64,000 nt of DNA, from the NCBI RefSeq assembly GCF_021590045.1, contig NZ_CP062221.1:2480001-2544000 (forward strand). Reading direction: 5' to 3'. Below are positions 8,242 to 17,281 of this stretch, one piece after another. The notes beneath the pieces are model-generated. The model had not been told where the DNA came from. It saw nothing but the letters and a program-made list of their open reading frames with translations, and made no database searches. The DNA comes from Cellulomonas palmilytica. Its GTDB lineage: Bacteria > Actinomycetota > Actinomycetes > Actinomycetales > Cellulomonadaceae. Made by a program: the position numbers and the translations under genes. Numbering within the stretch: the first letter of the stretch is position 1; every line of letters begins with the position of its first letter.

Positions 8242-9027
8242 ATGACCGCAGCACTCGCCGTCGCGGCCGGCATCGTGGGCCTCGCGATCGGCTCGTTCCT
8301 CAACGTCGTCGTCTGGCGCGTCCCGAGGGGCGAGTCGGTCGTCTCCCCGCCGTCGGCGTGCCCGCGGTGCGGCCACGCGATCCGTCGGCGCGACAACGTC
8401 CCGGTGCTGTCGTGGCTCGTGCTGCGGGGCCGCTGCCGCGACTGCGGCGAGCCGATCTCGGTGCGCTACCCGCTCGTCGAGCTCGCGACCGGGGTGCTGT
8501 TCGCGCTGACGGCGTGGTGGGCGGGACCCGTCTGGGTCCTCCCGGCGCTGCTGTACCTCGCGGCGATCTCGGTCGCGCTCGCGCTCATCGACCTCGACAC
8601 CAGCCGGCTTCCGGACGCCATCGTCCTGCCGTCCTACCCCGTCGCCCTCGTGCTCCTCGCGCTCGGCAGCGCGAACCCCGGGGGAGAGGCGGACTGGTGG
8701 GCCCTCGTGCGCGCGGTGATCGGCGGCGTGGCGATGTTCACCGCCTACCTCGTCACGGTCCTCGTGAAGCCGGGCGGCATGGGTCTCGGCGACGTCAAGC
8801 TCGCGGGCGTGCTCGGGCTGTACCTGGGCTGGTTCGGCTGGGGTGCGCTCGCCGTGGGGTGGTTCGCGGCCTTCGTGTTCGGCGGGGTGTTCTCGATCGC
8901 GCTCATGGCGATGCGTCGCGCGGGCCGCACGTCGCGCATCCCGTTCGGCCCCTGGATGCTGCTCGGCGCCGCGTTCGGGATCGTCGTCGGGCCCGCGCTG
9001 TCGTCCTGGTACCTGGGCAGCCTCTGA
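8242..9027 (+). CDS. pilD: Prepilin peptidase / N-methyltransferase (A24 family)
   Basis: Integral membrane aspartyl peptidase of 261 residues that cuts prepilin leaders after Gly and methylates the new N-terminus. N-terminal motif GSFLNVVVWRVPR is followed by two CxxC pairs (CPRC and CRDC, near residues 36-75), the zinc-binding domain of bifunctional enzymes. The two catalytic Asp motifs are visible: LIDLDTSRLPD (near residue 115-125) and GLGDVKLAG (near 180-190). About seven further hydrophobic segments follow. It lies directly after the two minor-pilin triplets it would process. ATG 8242 starts 4 nt after the previous stop. Confidence 0.96.
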   Translation: MTAALAVAAGIVGLAIGSFLNVVVWRVPRGESVVSPPSACPRCGHAIRRRDNVPVLSWLVLRGRCRDCGEPISVRYPLVELATGVLFALTAWWAGPVWVLPALLYLAAISVALALIDLDTSRLPDAIVLPSYPVALVLLALGSANPGGEADWWALVRAVIGGVAMFTAYLVTVLVKPGGMGLGDVKLAGVLGLYLGWFGWGALAVGWFAAFVFGGVFSIALMAMRRAGRTSRIPFGPWMLLGAAFGIVVGPALSSWYLGSL

Positions 9028-9088
9028 CCTGGGACGGCGCGCCGCCCGGATGGTCGTCGACGGACCGGGCGAACGCTCGCTCATTCGG

Positions 9089-9116
9089 CTCAAGTCGGGA
9101 CCGATCGCGCCCGATA
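9089..9116 (+). promoter_or_regulatory. Candidate sigma-28 (FliA/WhiG-type) promoter for pilMNO
   Basis: CTCAAG at 9089 and CCGATA at 9111, with the same 22-nt offset as the sites at 4099 and 17158 (minus). It ends about 42 nt before the pilM GTG in a 131-nt gap after pilD, so pilMNO can be transcribed separately from the pilins. The gap holds nothing else recognisable. Confidence 0.5.
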
Positions 9117-9158
9117 CGTCAGTGAATCCGCTCGTCGGCTCAGCATGAAGGGACACTC

Positions 9159-10223
9159 GTGGCCAACACACGTGTCATCGGCCTCGACATCGGGACGACC
9201 GCGGTCCGCGCGGCGGAGCTCGAGTTCGGCGCCGGTGGGCCGAAGGGCAAGACACCCCCCACGCTCGTGCGCTACGGCGAGGTCGCCGTCCCGCTCGGTG
9301 CCGTGCGCGACGGTGAGGTCATCCAGCCCGAGAGCGTGGCGACCGCGCTGCGCCAGCTCTGGTCGCAGACGAAGTTCGAGTCCAAGGACGTGATCCTGGG
9401 CGTCGGCAACCAGCGCGTGCTCGTGCGCGAGCTCGAGGTGCCGTGGATGCCGCTCGCGCAGATCAAGGAGTCGCTGCCCTACCAGGTCGGCGAGATGCTC
9501 CCGATGGCCGTCGACGACGCGCTGCTCGACTTCTACCCCACGGGCGAGTCCGACGGTCAGCAGGGCCGCCAGGCGCGCGGCATGCTGGTCGCTGCGCAGC
9601 GCGACACGGTCACCGCGAACGTCCTCGCCGCCGAGGGGGCCGGCCTGCACCCGCAGATGGTCGACCTCAACGCGTTCGCCCTCCTGCGGGCGCTCGCGCG
9701 CGGCGACCTCGCGAACGCGACGGTCGCCTTCGTCGACGTCGGCGCGACGATCACCACGGTCGTGATCGCGGCGCGCGGCGTCCCGCGTCTCGTGCGTTCG
9801 CTGCCCTCGGGCGGCCAGCAGGTGACCAACGCGGTCGCGACCGCGCGCGGCATCTCGGCCCCCGAGGCGGAGGCGCTCAAGCGTGAGATCGGCATCGGCT
9901 ACGCGGTCTCGCCCGACCGCCAGGACGCCGCCGAGGCCATCGGGCACGTCGTGCGCGGGCTGGTCGAGTCGGTGCGCAACACGTTCGTGTACTACGCGGG
10001 CAACAACCCCGGCGCGGGCATCGACGTCGTCGTCCTGTCCGGCGGCGGCTCGCACCTGCCGGGCTTCGGGCAGTACCTGTCGAGCGCGAGCCGCCTGCCG
10101 GTGACGCTCGCCGACCCGCTCGCGGGGCTGCGCACGGCGAAGACCGCGCGCCGCGACCAGATCACGGGGCGTGAGTCGTTCGTGGCTCTGCCCGTCGGAC
10201 TCGCCTACGGAGTTGCAGCATGA
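9159..10223 (+). CDS. pilM: Type IV pilus assembly protein PilM (actin-like ATPase)
   Basis: Cytoplasmic actin-fold protein of 354 residues that binds the N-terminal tail of PilN and links the pilus motor to the inner-membrane platform. The phosphate-1 motif GLDIGTTAVRAAEL (residues 7-20), phosphate-2 region VDVGATITTVV (near residue 193) and adenosine motif LSGGGSHLPG (near residue 292) are all present. Length is normal for the family. GTG 9159 is followed by a typical start. It overlaps pilN by 4 nt. First gene of the pilMNO unit; no pilP or pilQ follows. Confidence 0.95.
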   Translation: MANTRVIGLDIGTTAVRAAELEFGAGGPKGKTPPTLVRYGEVAVPLGAVRDGEVIQPESVATALRQLWSQTKFESKDVILGVGNQRVLVRELEVPWMPLAQIKESLPYQVGEMLPMAVDDALLDFYPTGESDGQQGRQARGMLVAAQRDTVTANVLAAEGAGLHPQMVDLNAFALLRALARGDLANATVAFVDVGATITTVVIAARGVPRLVRSLPSGGQQVTNAVATARGISAPEAEALKREIGIGYAVSPDRQDAAEAIGHVVRGLVESVRNTFVYYAGNNPGAGIDVVVLSGGGSHLPGFGQYLSSASRLPVTLADPLAGLRTAKTARRDQITGRESFVALPVGLAYGVAA

Positions 10224-10987
10224 GCGCGCTGCTGGAGCGGCCCCTCGTCAAGGGCAGGTCGAAGTCGTCGCAGCCGTCGATCGTCGGCACGACCCTGCCG
10301 CAGGTCAACCTGCTGCCGCCGGAGGTCCGCGCGGCCCGCGGCCTGCGCAAGACCAAGCGCATGCTCGTGTTCGTGCTGCTCGGCACGCTCGCGCTGTGCG
10401 TGCTCGCCTGGCTGTTCTCCCTGTTCGAGGCGACGAGCGCGCAGTCGGAGCTCGACGCTGCGAACGCCGAGACGGAGCGGATCCAGGGCCAGCTGTCGGA
10501 CCCGAAGTACGCGGAGGTCCCGAGGGTGCTCGGTGCGCTCGACGCGAGCCGGAAGGCCCTTCCGCTCGCGATGGCGACCGACGTCAACTGGTCGGCCTAC
10601 GTCGGTGCGATCGCAGCCGTCCTGCCCGAGGGGGCGAGCATCGACTCGTTCACCGTCACCTACGCGACGCCCATGACGGGTGCTGCAGACCCGACGGACC
10701 CCCTGCAGTCGCCGAGCCTGGGGCAGATCGCGTTCACGGGCCGTTCCGTCACCGTGCCGGACACGGCCGCGTGGCTCAAGGCGCTCAACTCCGTCCCGGG
10801 GTTCCAGGACGCGTGGCTCGCGTCCGCGGCCGTCACCGGTGACGAGGAGTACGGCGACTACTACGCGTTCTCGTCGACCGTCCAGGTCTCCGAGGCAGCG
10901 CTGACGCACCGGTTCGACCCGGTGGCCCCGGCCGAGGACGCCGACAGCACCGACGAGTCGGCGACCGCCGAAGGCACGGAGGACTGA
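10220..10987 (+). CDS. pilN: Type IV pilus assembly protein PilN
   Basis: Bitopic inner-membrane protein of 255 residues. The conserved PilN motif (QVNLLPPEVRAAR, residues about 30-42), which docks into PilM, is followed by a transmembrane helix (residues about 52-75) and a coiled-coil plus ferredoxin-like extracytoplasmic domain. The C-terminus is acidic (DADSTDESATAEGTED), an add-on absent from proteobacterial PilN. ATG 10220 overlaps the pilM stop. It pairs with PilO, the next gene, which starts 1 nt after its stop. Confidence 0.93.
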   Translation: MSALLERPLVKGRSKSSQPSIVGTTLPQVNLLPPEVRAARGLRKTKRMLVFVLLGTLALCVLAWLFSLFEATSAQSELDAANAETERIQGQLSDPKYAEVPRVLGALDASRKALPLAMATDVNWSAYVGAIAAVLPEGASIDSFTVTYATPMTGAADPTDPLQSPSLGQIAFTGRSVTVPDTAAWLKALNSVPGFQDAWLASAAVTGDEEYGDYYAFSSTVQVSEAALTHRFDPVAPAEDADSTDESATAEGTED

Positions 10988-10988
10988 C

Positions 10989-11792
10989 GTGGGCAGCAGC
11001 AAGAAGACCTGGATCGGTGGCGCGGCGTTCGTCGCCGTGCTGCTCGCGGCGGCGACGTACCTCCTGCTCGTCTCTCCGAACATAACCGTCGCCTCCGAGC
11101 GGCGTGCCGAGGCAGAGGACGCGCGCGCCTTCAACGACGTGCTCGGGCTCAAGCTCACGAAGCTGAAGTCGGACTTCGACAAGCTCGACGACTACAAGGC
11201 CGAGCTGGCCGCCGCCGAGACCAAGATCCCCGCGACCGCGCAGCTCGAGACGTACCTCGACGGCCTGGATGCCATCGCGGTCGCACGCAGCGTGACGATC
11301 ACCGCGGTGACGGCAGGAACCCCCGAGGAGTTCGTCCTGCCGAAGGTGGAGGAGCCTGCGCCCGCCGCGAGCGAGGGCTCGGAGGGCTCGTCCGAGGAGT
11401 CCTCGGAGTCGAGCGAGGACCCCGACCCGTCGAGCGGTGAGAAGGACGACGAGGACAAGGGCCCGAAGATCCCGGCGGGCCTCACCGCGATCCCGGTGTC
11501 CGTCACGGTGCTCGGCACGTACGAGAACACGATGGCGTTCCTCGACGACGTCCACAAGACGAGCCCGCGCGTGTTCCTCGTCTCCGCGCTGACGGGCACG
11601 TCGCAGAAGGAGTCCGAGGGCAACGGCGGCAAGCCCGCCACCGCGGACGGTGACCAGGAGCTCGTCATCACCGGCTACATCTACGTGCTGCCGAACGGGC
11701 TCGTCGCCCCGGCGCCGACGGACCCGCAGGAGCCGGTCCAGCTGCCGTCGAACCCCGGCAAGAACCCGCTCCTGCCGGTGCAGGGCGGCTGA
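10989..11792 (+). CDS. pilO: Type IV pilus assembly protein PilO-like, with acidic Ser-rich insert
   Basis: Bitopic membrane protein of 267 residues expected to heterodimerise with PilN. A single N-terminal transmembrane helix (residues about 8-28) is followed by a Lys/Asp-rich coiled coil (about 35-80) and then the PilO core with conserved Ile-Pro and Leu-x-x-Leu positions. Between residues about 117 and 160 it carries a strongly acidic Ser/Glu/Asp insert that looks like a flexible linker. GTG 10989. Last gene of the pilus block; the next feature is a hairpin and then aroC. Position and topology make the PilO call firm, although sequence identity in this family is always low. Confidence 0.88.
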   Translation: MGSSKKTWIGGAAFVAVLLAAATYLLLVSPNITVASERRAEAEDARAFNDVLGLKLTKLKSDFDKLDDYKAELAAAETKIPATAQLETYLDGLDAIAVARSVTITAVTAGTPEEFVLPKVEEPAPAASEGSEGSSEESSESSEDPDPSSGEKDDEDKGPKIPAGLTAIPVSVTVLGTYENTMAFLDDVHKTSPRVFLVSALTGTSQKESEGNGGKPATADGDQELVITGYIYVLPNGLVAPAPTDPQEPVQLPSNPGKNPLLPVQGG

Positions 11793-11813
11793 TCAGGGGC
11801 TCGCGCACACGAT

Positions 11814-11863
11814 CGACGGTGGGCGCCCGGGGTGTGGACTCGCACCCGGGGCGCCCACCGTCG
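11814..11863 (+). terminator. Long hairpin after pilO
   Basis: Arms 11814-11834 and 11843-11863 pair over 21 bp with one mismatched position (arm start CGACGGTGGGCGCC) around an 8-nt loop. There is no T-run, but in high-GC actinobacteria such stems often terminate. It separates pilO from aroC, whose start is only 17 nt further. Confidence 0.6.
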
Positions 11864-11880
11864 CATGGGAGGATCACGTC

Positions 11881-13068
11881 ATGCTGCGGTGGTTGACGTC
11901 GGGTGAGTCGCACGGTCCGGCGCTGGTCGGGGTCCTCGAGGGGCTCCCGGCCGGCGTGGAGGTCGTGACGCAGGACATCCAGGACGCGCTCGCGCGGCGC
12001 CGGCTCGGGTACGGGCGTGGCGCGCGCATGAAGTTCGAGCAGGACGAGGTCCGCGTGCTCGCCGGCCTGCGGCACGGTCTCACGCAGGGCGGGCCGGTCG
12101 CGATCGAGGTCGGCAACACCGAGTGGCCCAAGTGGGTCGAGGTCATGTCCGCCGACCCGGTCGAGGACCCGGCCGTGCTGCAGCGCGCGCGCAACGCGCC
12201 GCTCACGCGTCCGCGCCCGGGCCACGCCGACCTGGTGGGCATGCGCAAGTACGGCTTCGACGACGCGCGTCCCGTCCTCGAGCGCGCCTCGGCGCGCGAG
12301 ACCGCGACGCGCGTGGCGCTCGGGACCGTCGCCGCGAAGCTCCTCGAGCAGGCGGCCGGGATCCGGCTCGTGTCGCACGTCGTCGGCATCGGTCCGGTGG
12401 CCGTGCCCGACGACGCGGCGCTGCCGCACCCCGACGACGTCGCGGCGCTCGACGCGGACCCGGTGCGCTGCTTCCACGCCGAGACGTCGGCCGCGATGGT
12501 CGCCGAGATCGACGAGTGCCACAAGGACGGCGACACGCTCGGTGGTGTCGTCGAGGTGCTCGCGTACGGCGTCCCGTCCGGCCTCGGCTCGTACGTGCAC
12601 GCCGACCGTCGTCTCGACGCGCGTCTCGCGGCCGCGCTCATGGGCATCCAGGCCATCAAGGGCGTCGAGGTGGGTGACGGGTTCCGCACCGCGACTCGTA
12701 GGGGCTCGCAGGCGCACGACGAGATCGAGCGTGTCGACGGGCGCGTGCAGCGCCGGTCGAACCGTGCCGGTGGCCTCGAGGGCGGGATGACGAACGGGGA
12801 GATCCTGCGCGTGCGCGCGGCGATGAAGCCGATCTCGACGGTCCCGCGGGCGCTCGCGACGATCGACACGAGCACGGGCGAGGCGGCCAAGGCGCAGCAC
12901 CAGCGCTCGGACGTCTGCGCCGTGCCGCCGGCGGCCGTTGTGGCCGAGGCGATGGTCGCGCTCGTGCTCGCCGACGCCCTCCTGGAGAAGACCGGCGGCG
13001 ACTCGGTCGCCGAGGTGCGCCGCAACCTCCAGGCGTACCTGGACGCGGTGCCCGAGCTGCTGCGCTGA
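11881..13068 (+). CDS. aroC: Chorismate synthase
   Basis: Converts 5-enolpyruvylshikimate-3-phosphate to chorismate with reduced FMN, the last step of the shikimate pathway. 395 residues, normal length. Visible signatures: the N-terminal [18 protein letters not shown], the Arg-rich [12 protein letters not shown], and the [13 protein letters not shown] segment near residue 138. ATG 11881 is preceded by GGGAGGATC; the frame is open upstream into pilO but those codons are not part of the gene. aroK, aroB and aroQ lie 4 kb downstream, separated by a reverse-strand gene, so aroC must be transcribed on its own and ends at the hairpin at 13106. Confidence 0.97.
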   Translation: MLRWLTSGESHGPALVGVLEGLPAGVEVVTQDIQDALARRRLGYGRGARMKFEQDEVRVLAGLRHGLTQGGPVAIEVGNTEWPKWVEVMSADPVEDPAVLQRARNAPLTRPRPGHADLVGMRKYGFDDARPVLERASARETATRVALGTVAAKLLEQAAGIRLVSHVVGIGPVAVPDDAALPHPDDVAALDADPVRCFHAETSAAMVAEIDECHKDGDTLGGVVEVLAYGVPSGLGSYVHADRRLDARLAAALMGIQAIKGVEVGDGFRTATRRGSQAHDEIERVDGRVQRRSNRAGGLEGGMTNGEILRVRAAMKPISTVPRALATIDTSTGEAAKAQHQRSDVCAVPPAAVVAEAMVALVLADALLEKTGGDSVAEVRRNLQAYLDAVPELLR

Positions 13069-13105
13069 GCCCCTCGGGCGTCCGCGGGAGCGGGCGACAC
13101 CCGGG

Positions 13106-13150
13106 ACGACGAAGGTCCGGTCACCCTCGGGGGTGCCGGACCTTCGTCGT
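13106..13150. terminator. Bidirectional terminator between aroC and the FN3 gene
   Basis: A perfect 15-bp stem (ACGACGAAGGTCCGG and its complement), extended by an inner CACCC/GGGTG pairing, fills the 97-nt gap between two convergent genes. It can serve both strands. Confidence 0.85.
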
Positions 13151-13165
13151 GCAGCGGGCCGCCGG

Positions 13166-16100
13166 TCAGCGGGCGACGACCCGCACGGTGGCGCTCGCCG
13201 GGCTGTTCCCGAGGTTGCTGGTCGCCAGGACCCGGAACCAGTAGGTCTTGCCCTTGGTCGCCTTCTTCCACGTGTAGCTCGTCGTGGTCGGGGTGAGCGT
13301 CGTCAGCGTCGTGAACGTCGAGCCGTTCGTCGAGTACTGGACCTTGTACGCGGAGATCTTCGACCCGTTGGCCGCCGACGCCTTCCACGCGACCTTGACG
13401 GTCTTCGTGGCCGGCGTCGTGACCTTGACGCTCGTCGGGGCGGACGGCTTGGTCGCGGGCGTGACGGCCACGCTCGTCGACCAGGCGCCGTCGCCGAGCT
13501 GCGTGCGCGCCGCGACGCGCAGCTGGTAGTACGAGCCGTTCTTGAGTCCCGTCACCTTGAGGGTGCGGGCGGACGCCGAGGCGGTGGGCCCGACGCGCCA
13601 GGTCGTCCACCCGGTCGTCGCGCTCTTCGCGCGGTACTGGATGGCGTACGCCGTGATGGCCGCGCCGCCGTTGGACGCCGGGGGAGACCACGTGAGCGTC
13701 GCGGACGCGTTGCCGCGCGCCACCTTGACGTTCAGCGGGGCGGTCGGCACGCCGAGCGTCGCGGCGCTGAGCGTCGCCGAGGGGCCCTCGCCGACCGCGT
13801 TGATCGGCGCGACGCTGATCGTGTAGCCGGACTTCGCGGTCAGGCCGGTGATCGTGACGTTCGGGGTGGTGGACGTCGCGGCGGCCGGCACGGTGACCCA
13901 GCTTCCCGTGCCCTTGGCGTACTTGACCGCGTAGCCCGTGATCGCGGACCCTCCGGTCCCCGCGCCGCTCGGCGCGCTCCACGTGACCCGCAGCGAGCTC
14001 GCGGTCGCGGTCGCGGCGAGGTTCGTCACGGGGGACTTCGGGGCGCTCGCCGTGGTGCCGGACTTGATGCCGGACCACGGGCTGCCGCCCTCGGAGTTGT
14101 ACGCCTGGAGCTGGAACTCGTACGTCGTGGCGACCGCGAGCCCGGTGAGCGTGCGGGACTCGGCGCCCGCGGGGACCTCGACGACGGTCCACTCGGTGGT
14201 GGTGCCCGTGGTGTTCGACGCGCGGTACGCGAGCCGGTACGCGGGCGCCGCGACCGCGCCGCGGTTCGCGCCCGTGGGCGTCGCCCACACGACCTCCGCC
14301 TGCGTGCCGGTGATCGTCAGCTTCGAGATCGTCACGCCGGCGGGCGGGTTCGTCACGCTGAACGTGCCGACCGAGGACTTGCCGAGCTTGACCCGCGTGC
14401 TCGCCGTGCTGGCCTTCTCCGGCACGGCCGTGACCTGCCAGTAGTAGGTGGTGCCGTACGCGAGTGTCGCCGGGATGGCGTACGAGGTCGCGAGCGTCTC
14501 GGCGGGAGTCACCGAGTCGAGCGTGCCGGCCGCGGTCCCGTACTGCACGAGGTAGCGCGACGCGTCCGGGACGGGCTCCCAGTCGAGGACGCGGTTCGCG
14601 CTGGTGAGGACGGCCCCGTCGGCGGTCACGCGCGCCGGCGCCGGCGCCGCGACCGTGAACGTGCCGGAGGTCGCCTCGAGCGACGCGTAGCCGCTGCTGT
14701 CGTAGCTGACGACGAGCCACTCGTAGGTGCCGTCGTCGAGGTCGCGGACCGTGGCTGCGGTCTGGGTGACCTGCGTGAAGCTCGTCGGCCACTGCGTGCC
14801 GACCGCGCGCACCTTGTAGCCGTACTTCGCGGCCGCCGTGGTGCCGGTCCACGACAGCGTCGCGGAGGTGCCGTCCACCTGCGTGGACAGTCCGGTGGGC
14901 TTGGGGGCCGCGACCGTGAACGACTGCGGGCCCGTGTAGTTGCCCGGGTTGCCGAGCGCGTCGAGCGCCGCGACCTTGAACGTGTACACGCCGGGCGCGA
15001 GCGGCTTCTGCGCGGCGTCGAGCGTCTTGGCCACGTACCACGGGTACTCGACCTTGAGCACGCCCTTCGAGACGTTGGACGAGTCGAGGACGGTGACCGC
15101 GTACCCGCGGCTCCCGCCGTCCGCGGGCGCCGAGAGCGACTGCGGGCGCCAGGACAGCACGACCGAGCCGTCGGCCGACGTCGTGACGGGCGTGACGCCC
15201 TCGAAGTCGATCGGCGTGCTGTCCTTCTGCCAGAAGTGGCCGGTGGTGAACGTCGAGCCGACAGGGACGGTGTACTCGCTGAACTGGTCGTTCATCGAGA
15301 TCCCGCGCACCCGCCAGCAGTACTCGCCCGACGTCTCGTCGTCGAACACGCCGTTGACCCGCAGGTGGGTCTGCATGGTCCACTGCGTCGTCACGTGCAC
15401 GCTGCAGTCGTAGTCGTGGAAGACCTCGACCTGGTAGGCGTTCGCGCCCAGGACGGGGGCCCACCTCATGAGGGGGGCGGGCTTGCCCGTCGTCGTGCTC
15501 GACTCCGAGGCCCACGACGCCTCGTCGACGACCGCCGTCGTCGCGGTCGCCGCGCGGGCAGGGAGCACCTCGAAGTAGCGCTTGCGGGAGGTGTCACCGT
15601 CGTCCACGTCGGACCACAGCGACTCCTGCGAGCCGGCCGGCGTCGCGGCCTGCAGCGTCGTCGTCGCCGAGCCCGAGTAGTCGACCGCGCGCACGCGCCA
15701 CTCGTAGAGGCCGCCCGCGTCCATGCGCTGGGACTTCGTCGCCAGCCAGAGGCAGGTGGAGTCGCCGTCGAGCGCGCCGCCGTCGACGGTGCCCTCGGTC
15801 ACCTTCGCGACGACCGACACGGACGTCGAGGCCGTGCGGCACGTGAGCGTCTTGCGGGTGTCCTCCGGGCCTCCGCTCAGGATCGGGATGGCCTGGACCT
15901 CGTAGAGGGTCGCACGCGGGACCGGGTTCCAGGTCAGCAGCACCTCGTCGAGCGCGACCTGCGTGGGGTTGCCGTAGTCGGTCGAGCCGAACGTCGGCAC
16001 GGGGTACGTCTTGGTGAAGCCGTCGGCGGGCGTCGTCGGCTCGTCCTGACCGCCCCATGCCTTGCGGAACTGCTTCGCGACCGACGGCTGCCCGGGGTTG

Positions 16101-17092
16101 CCGAGGGGGTCGTACGCGGTGACCTGCCACCAGTAGTTGCCGTCGACGAGCTGCGTGAGCGGCACGTACGTGGTGCTCGTGGACTCCGCCGTGACCTTGG
16201 CCGTCGTGACGAGACCCGTGGCGCCGTCGACCGACTGTCCGATCACGATCGTGTACCGCATGGCCCCGGCGACGGGCGTCCACGAGAACCTCAGGTCGCT
16301 GAGCACCGGGTCGGTGCTGGTCGGCTCGAGGAGCGTCGGCGCGGAGTCGTCGGCCGTCCAGCGGACCGTGAACACGCCCGGCTCGGTCTGCGCGGGGCCC
16401 GTGACCGGGTCGGTGGTCGCCGTCGCGGACGTGGGGTTCGCGAAGACGGCCTGGACCTTCCAGTACCACTGCACCGGCGCGTCGGGGGACGTGCGCGCGA
16501 GCGGGCCCGTCGGCGTGTGCGCGGTGCCCGTGAGGCCCGGGACGGTCGTCGTCACCCCGGTGGCCCACTCGGGGCTCGACGAGTACGTCAGCGTGTAGGA
16601 GACCGCACCGCGGACCGCGGACCACCGGAACGTCACCGGGTCCGGGTAGTCCACGACCGCGTCGCGTGCGGGCGACAGCAGGGTCGGGACCTCGGCGGCC
16701 GGGGCGTCGACGAGCGCGGGCGCGGAGAAGTCGCCACGCGACGCGTCGGTCGTGCCGGAGGTGTGGGCGGCGACGCGCCAGTACAGCCCGCGGTCCTCGA
16801 GGCTGCCGAGCGAGCGCTCGGGGATCCAGGTGCGCGCCGTGGTGGTCCGGGTCGCGACGATGTTCGACGTCGCGAACTGGTCGTCCGTCGCGAGCTGGAT
16901 CGTGTACCCGGTCGCGCCGTCCACGCCGCTCCACGTGAAGCGCGTGTCACCGTCCACGACCCGCGTCTGCAGGTCGTCGGGGACGGCGACGAGGACGGTT
17001 GCGGCGGTCGCGGGGGCGACGAACGTCGCGGCACCTCCCACGGCCACCAGGGCGGCCGTCACGAGGGCGGCGGCGGTCTTGCGCAGGATCAC
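13166..17092 (-). CDS. Secreted multi-domain fibronectin type III protein
   Basis: A 1,308-residue predicted extracellular protein. It has a signal peptide (residues about 1-28: ILRKTAAALVTAALVAVGG, then ATFVAPATAA) and then about twelve fibronectin-III-like modules. Each shows the core Trp, the Tyr of the Leu/Tyr-x-Val-x-Tyr strand and a Pro-rich linker; the last four are the most canonical. No sortase motif, membrane anchor or catalytic domain is visible. The start chosen is GTG 17092, preceded by TGGAGGCATC; the frame is open further upstream but without a signal peptide. A candidate sigma-28 promoter lies about 40 nt upstream. It may be a surface or pilus-associated adhesin, or a linker-type protein as in polysaccharide-degrading actinobacteria; the sequence does not decide. 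Confidence 0.85.
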   Translation of the reverse strand: MILRKTAAALVTAALVAVGGAATFVAPATAATVLVAVPDDLQTRVVDGDTRFTWSGVDGATGYTIQLATDDQFATSNIVATRTTTARTWIPERSLGSLEDRGLYWRVAAHTSGTTDASRGDFSAPALVDAPAAEVPTLLSPARDAVVDYPDPVTFRWSAVRGAVSYTLTYSSSPEWATGVTTTVPGLTGTAHTPTGPLARTSPDAPVQWYWKVQAVFANPTSATATTDPVTGPAQTEPGVFTVRWTADDSAPTLLEPTSTDPVLSDLRFSWTPVAGAMRYTIVIGQSVDGATGLVTTAKVTAESTSTTYVPLTQLVDGNYWWQVTAYDPLGNPGQPSVAKQFRKAWGGQDEPTTPADGFTKTYPVPTFGSTDYGNPTQVALDEVLLTWNPVPRATLYEVQAIPILSGGPEDTRKTLTCRTASTSVSVVAKVTEGTVDGGALDGDSTCLWLATKSQRMDAGGLYEWRVRAVDYSGSATTTLQAATPAGSQESLWSDVDDGDTSRKRYFEVLPARAATATTAVVDEASWASESSTTTGKPAPLMRWAPVLGANAYQVEVFHDYDCSVHVTTQWTMQTHLRVNGVFDDETSGEYCWRVRGISMNDQFSEYTVPVGSTFTTGHFWQKDSTPIDFEGVTPVTTSADGSVVLSWRPQSLSAPADGGSRGYAVTVLDSSNVSKGVLKVEYPWYVAKTLDAAQKPLAPGVYTFKVAALDALGNPGNYTGPQSFTVAAPKPTGLSTQVDGTSATLSWTGTTAAAKYGYKVRAVGTQWPTSFTQVTQTAATVRDLDDGTYEWLVVSYDSSGYASLEATSGTFTVAAPAPARVTADGAVLTSANRVLDWEPVPDASRYLVQYGTAAGTLDSVTPAETLATSYAIPATLAYGTTYYWQVTAVPEKASTASTRVKLGKSSVGTFSVTNPPAGVTISKLTITGTQAEVVWATPTGANRGAVAAPAYRLAYRASNTTGTTTEWTVVEVPAGAESRTLTGLAVATTYEFQLQAYNSEGGSPWSGIKSGTTASAPKSPVTNLAATATASSLRVTWSAPSGAGTGGSAITGYAVKYAKGTGSWVTVPAAATSTTPNVTITGLTAKSGYTISVAPINAVGEGPSATLSAATLGVPTAPLNVKVARGNASATLTWSPPASNGGAAITAYAIQYRAKSATTGWTTWRVGPTASASARTLKVTGLKNGSYYQLRVAARTQLGDGAWSTSVAVTPATKPSAPTSVKVTTPATKTVKVAWKASAANGSKISAYKVQYSTNGSTFTTLTTLTPTTTSYTWKKATKGKTYWFRVLATSNLGNSPASATVRVVAR

Positions 17093-17130
17093 GATGCCTC
17101 CAGGCACGCGGGTCACACGGGTCGTCCAGT

Positions 17131-17158
17131 CATCGGCACGGGCGAACGCCGAGGTGAG
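17131..17158 (-). promoter_or_regulatory. Candidate sigma-28 (FliA/WhiG-type) promoter for the FN3 gene
   Basis: On the minus strand CTCA begins at 17158 and GCCGATGA at 17137 (CCGATG at 17136), the same 22-nt offset as at 4099 and 9089. It lies about 40 nt before the GTG start at 17092. The -10 has G for A at its last position, so it is the weakest of the three. Confidence 0.42.
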
Positions 17159-17269
17159 GGCAAGGTTCGCGTTGATCGGACGATTCACTCGTCCGGCGCC
17201 TTTCCGCCCGTCAGACCTGCGCGCCTCGGTCGCCATGCGGACGCACCGGGCGGCGCGGGGACGCTGGAC

Positions 17270-17275
17270 TAGGCT
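17270..17275 (+). promoter_or_regulatory. -10 hexamer TAGGCT, leaderless aroK
   Basis: TAGGCT ends 6 nt before GTG 17282 and no ribosome site is present, which fits a transcript starting at or next to the start codon. Confidence 0.55.
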
Positions 17276-17281
17276 CCGGGC

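Noticed and set aside
11874..15515. 1,213-residue open frame on the minus strand across aroC and the FN3 gene
   Set aside because: Composition is the low-complexity Arg/His type expected from antisense frames in GC-rich DNA; aroC and the FN3 frame show clear family signatures.
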